5,412 nucleotides of DNA. It comes from a bacterium. Lineage in GTDB: Bacteria > Zhuqueibacterota > Zhuqueibacteria > Residuimicrobiales > Krinioviventaceae. The DNA lies in assembly GCA_024278645.1 (NCBI GenBank), contig JAJRST010000377.1:1-5412 (forward strand), in the 5' to 3' direction. The translations under genes and the position numbers were made by a program. The notes beneath the pieces were generated by a model, which was given only the letters and a program-made list of their open reading frames with translations, made no database searches and was not told where the DNA came from. How positions within the stretch are numbered: the first letter of the stretch is position 1; each line of letters begins with the position of its first letter. Positions 5,394 to 5,412 of the stretch are shown here, one piece after another.

Positions 5394-5412
5394 AAAATCG
5401 GATGCCGGTCAC

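Overview
The window is bacterial DNA from an organism I cannot name. Coding regions are moderately GC-rich and the spacers are AT-rich. Shine-Dalgarno sites and sigma70-like promoters are of ordinary bacterial type. The UbiA-family gene at the right end most resembles the archaeal digeranylgeranylglyceryl-phosphate synthase branch. Bacterial members of that branch are known in the Bacteroidota/Calditrichota (FCB) lineages, so an FCB-type bacterium is a reasonable but weak guess.

The left third is transcribed leftward. From right to left it holds a promoter (1454-1482), a structured leader RNA ending in an intrinsic terminator (about 1447 to 1283), an unrecognised helical protein (730-1236), a YjbQ/UPF0047 protein (265-678), and the first 33 codons of a DNA cytosine-5 methyltransferase cut by the window edge (1-99). 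The methyltransferase start is AT-richer at third codon positions than its neighbours and probably marks the edge of a restriction-modification or phage-defence segment lying further left.

The right two thirds are transcribed rightward. They hold an FMN nitroreductase-family protein (1604-2191), a Gfo/Idh/MocA NAD(P)-dependent sugar oxidoreductase (2472-3491), a short reading frame that looks frameshifted (3502-3704), a Nif3/YbgI dinuclear-metal protein (3724-4467) and the UbiA-family prenyltransferase (4551-5393). The rightward genes look like housekeeping and accessory metabolism, with no single pathway linking them.

The most interesting non-coding signal is the divergent spacer 1237-1603. 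A good leftward promoter is followed by nested inverted repeats and a textbook terminator, all ahead of the uncharacterised helical protein. One repeat arm has a second complementary partner close to that gene's ribosome binding site. This looks like an undescribed small RNA or a switching leader. A second spacer (2192-2471) carries a near-perfect long inverted repeat with an alternative partner arm.
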